From Deinococcus roseus (GTDB lineage: Bacteria; Deinococcota; Deinococci; Deinococcales; Deinococcaceae), in the NCBI RefSeq assembly GCF_014646895.1, contig NZ_BMOD01000006.1, positions 149,088-213,087 of the forward strand: 64,000 bases of DNA, in the 5' to 3' direction. Position 1 is the stretch's first letter; each line of letters starts with the position of its first letter. Positions 62,663-64,000 of the stretch are shown here, one piece after another. The notes below the pieces were generated by a model, which saw nothing but the letters and a program-made list of their open reading frames with translations, did no database searches and was not told where the DNA came from. Both the position numbers and the translations under genes were made by a program.

Positions 62663-64000
62663 GTGACTGTTCCTGTGCTGACCTTTTTTAGAGCATTCAA
62701 CAGAATAAGCGGTTTTCTTGCTGATGGGTGTTCTTTGAAGTGGGAGGATTCAGAAAGATCTTCTTACTTCACGGATAAACGCAGTAAAAAACATGTGCTG
62801 CTGACCTTCTGCCTGCTTTCGTTGTTTTCCCTGACCGGCTGGGCCAGTGCGGCCTGCACCGAGAAAGACCTTTCGCTGGAAGACGAGAGCCTGGGGGTGA
62901 TCTATGCCGATGACCTCGAATCCGACGAAAACGGCACGGTGTTCAGCGGGGCCTGTTTCACGCTGGGAGGGCTGGATCTGTCCACCTCTAAAATCAGCAT
63001 TGTGGGGCAGGAATTTGTGTCAGAAGTGCTGCAGGTGACTGGAGATGGCGTGGTGGGGACGGTGCAAGAGCTGTCTGGCAATACAGAAACCCGCACTTTG
63101 CAGGGCGTGAAAATCACCCTGACCCTTCCCAGCCAGGTGCTTTCTGGGGTGCCCCTCGCGGAGGGCACCTACATCCTGGAAGGAGCAGCTACCCAGAGCG
63201 GCAACGCCTGGAAATTTGAAAGGGCCACCCTGACCCGCACAGACCAGCAGGAACAGTACGTGCTTGAAAAAGCTGTGCTGCAGAATGGAAAACTGACGGC
63301 GCAGGTGGCGAGGCTCAGGCAGGACCTCAACCAGCTTCAGGCCACAGAATTCTCTGGCACTGAAAAGCAGGTGCAGGCGCAGCACATCGAGTTCTGTGTG
63401 TGCCGTGAACTGGATGCCCGCGAACTCCTGCTGCTGGGAGAAGACCTGAACATCACCCCTGAGACTTTTTCGGTGCGCAGCGTGCGTTTTGATGTGTATG
63501 GTTGGCAAACCCCGGATCTGGGCACCCTGACTTTGCCTCTGGATCCCCAGAAGCCTTTGCTGGCTGCTGTTCAGGATGCTTTTGCCGCATACCAGGAGCG
63601 CCTGAACCAGAAACCCATCGAGGTGGTTTCTGATGCCACAGGGGTGGCCTTGCACAACCTTCCGGTCAGCCTGGATTTGCAGACCCGCCTGAACCTGGGG
63701 GTGCATGTTGTGGATGCAGGGTTTTCCCCTGAAATTCTGCTGGATCAGGAAACCGCAGATGTGCGCATCCGTGCCGGGCTTCCCGCTCCGGTGGGGCAAC
63801 AGGCCGCATTTCCGGCCCTGCTGGTGGATGTGGAACCCTCTCAAGGTCTGGCTTTGCGGGCCCACTTTCGCACTGGCGTGAACGAAACCCGTGAATTTGG
63901 GTTGGGGTACAGCCTGAAAACCGGCCCGGTGTCCTGGCTGGCCCTGGCTTCCGGGGCGAATGAAGGTCAAGTGACAGCCCTGGTTTATGCAGCAGAAGGC
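62663..64000 (+). CDS. Exported LptD/OstA-like protein, N-terminal part
   Basis: The frame is open for 446 codons to the window end. GTG 62663 follows a -10 box at leaderless distance and gives a ~40-residue extension before the signal-peptide core LLTFCLLSLFSLTGWASA; a GTG at 62795 right before that core is the alternative start. The mature start ACTEKDLSLEDESLGVIYAD and repeating short beta strands (GTYILEGAATQSGNAWKFERA) resemble the OstA/LptA jellyroll. FSVRSVRFDVYGWQTPDLGTLTLPLD resembles the segment before LptD barrels, which move lipids to the outer-membrane surface. The barrel itself would lie beyond the edge. Identification is tentative. Confidence 0.6.
   Translation, partial: MTVPVLTFFRAFNRISGFLADGCSLKWEDSERSSYFTDKRSKKHVLLTFCLLSLFSLTGWASAACTEKDLSLEDESLGVIYADDLESDENGTVFSGACFTLGGLDLSTSKISIVGQEFVSEVLQVTGDGVVGTVQELSGNTETRTLQGVKITLTLPSQVLSGVPLAEGTYILEGAATQSGNAWKFERATLTRTDQQEQYVLEKAVLQNGKLTAQVARLRQDLNQLQATEFSGTEKQVQAQHIEFCVCRELDARELLLLGEDLNITPETFSVRSVRFDVYGWQTPDLGTLTLPLDPQKPLLAAVQDAFAAYQERLNQKPIEVVSDATGVALHNLPVSLDLQTRLNLGVHVVDAGFSPEILLDQETADVRIRAGLPAPVGQQAAFPALLVDVEPSQGLALRAHFRTGVNETREFGLGYSLKTGPVSWLALASGANEGQVTALVYAAEG

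Overview
The window looks like a chromosomal segment of a Deinococcus-type bacterium of only moderate G+C. Three things suggest this: a LysK-type enzyme of the LysW-dependent lysine pathway, very large secreted proteins built from DUF11 repeats, and many genes whose start codon lies 6-8 bases after a TANNNT -10 box with no Shine-Dalgarno site (leaderless transcripts are common in Deinococcus). No rRNA, tRNA, CRISPR array, insertion sequence or phage gene was recognised.

Left part (1-17 kb): a truncated ssuD-like monooxygenase diverges from an aldo/keto reductase across repeated AGATTACA boxes, followed by pyroglutamyl peptidase. On the minus strand are a secreted surface protein, a pseudopilin and FtsK. 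Then come a JAMM metalloprotease, a LysM-NlpC/P60 wall hydrolase, an MFS exporter, a small membrane protein, and the set membrane protein - lysK - SLC13 transporter, diverging from a glycerophosphodiesterase.

Arginine/pyrimidine block (17.5-28.4 kb): carB on the minus strand faces away from argG. They are followed by an overlapping series of acetyltransferases, argH, an unknown gene, an argA-type acetylglutamate synthase, another acetyltransferase and carA. The argG leader holds two overlapping tiny reading frames, the second rich in Arg codons, that run into an intrinsic terminator: a candidate attenuator. An 18-base ARG-box-like sequence is shared by the argG promoter and the carB upstream region.

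Surface block (28.6-54.9 kb): this is the most striking part. A cyclic-di-GMP-II riboswitch with an overlapping terminator precedes five same-strand genes filling 24 kb. They encode a small secreted protein, two DUF11 proteins (1007 and 1103 aa), an 1842-aa protein with Ig-like repeats and a C-terminal outer-membrane beta-barrel, and a 3892-aa adhesin-like protein with three ~710-aa beta-helix modules. Just after it, a second cyclic-di-GMP-II aptamer precedes an RCC1-propeller lipoprotein. My inference is a c-di-GMP-switched cell-surface or matrix structure anchored in the outer membrane.

Right part (55-64 kb): two unknown small proteins, a YlmH-like S4 RNA-binding protein, a xylulokinase-like kinase, a ZapE-like ATPase, an M3 peptidase, an M20 carboxypeptidase, and the start of an LptD/OstA-like secreted protein cut by the window edge. 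Gaps between genes carry palindromic REP-like sequences and inverted arrays of 7-base repeats.
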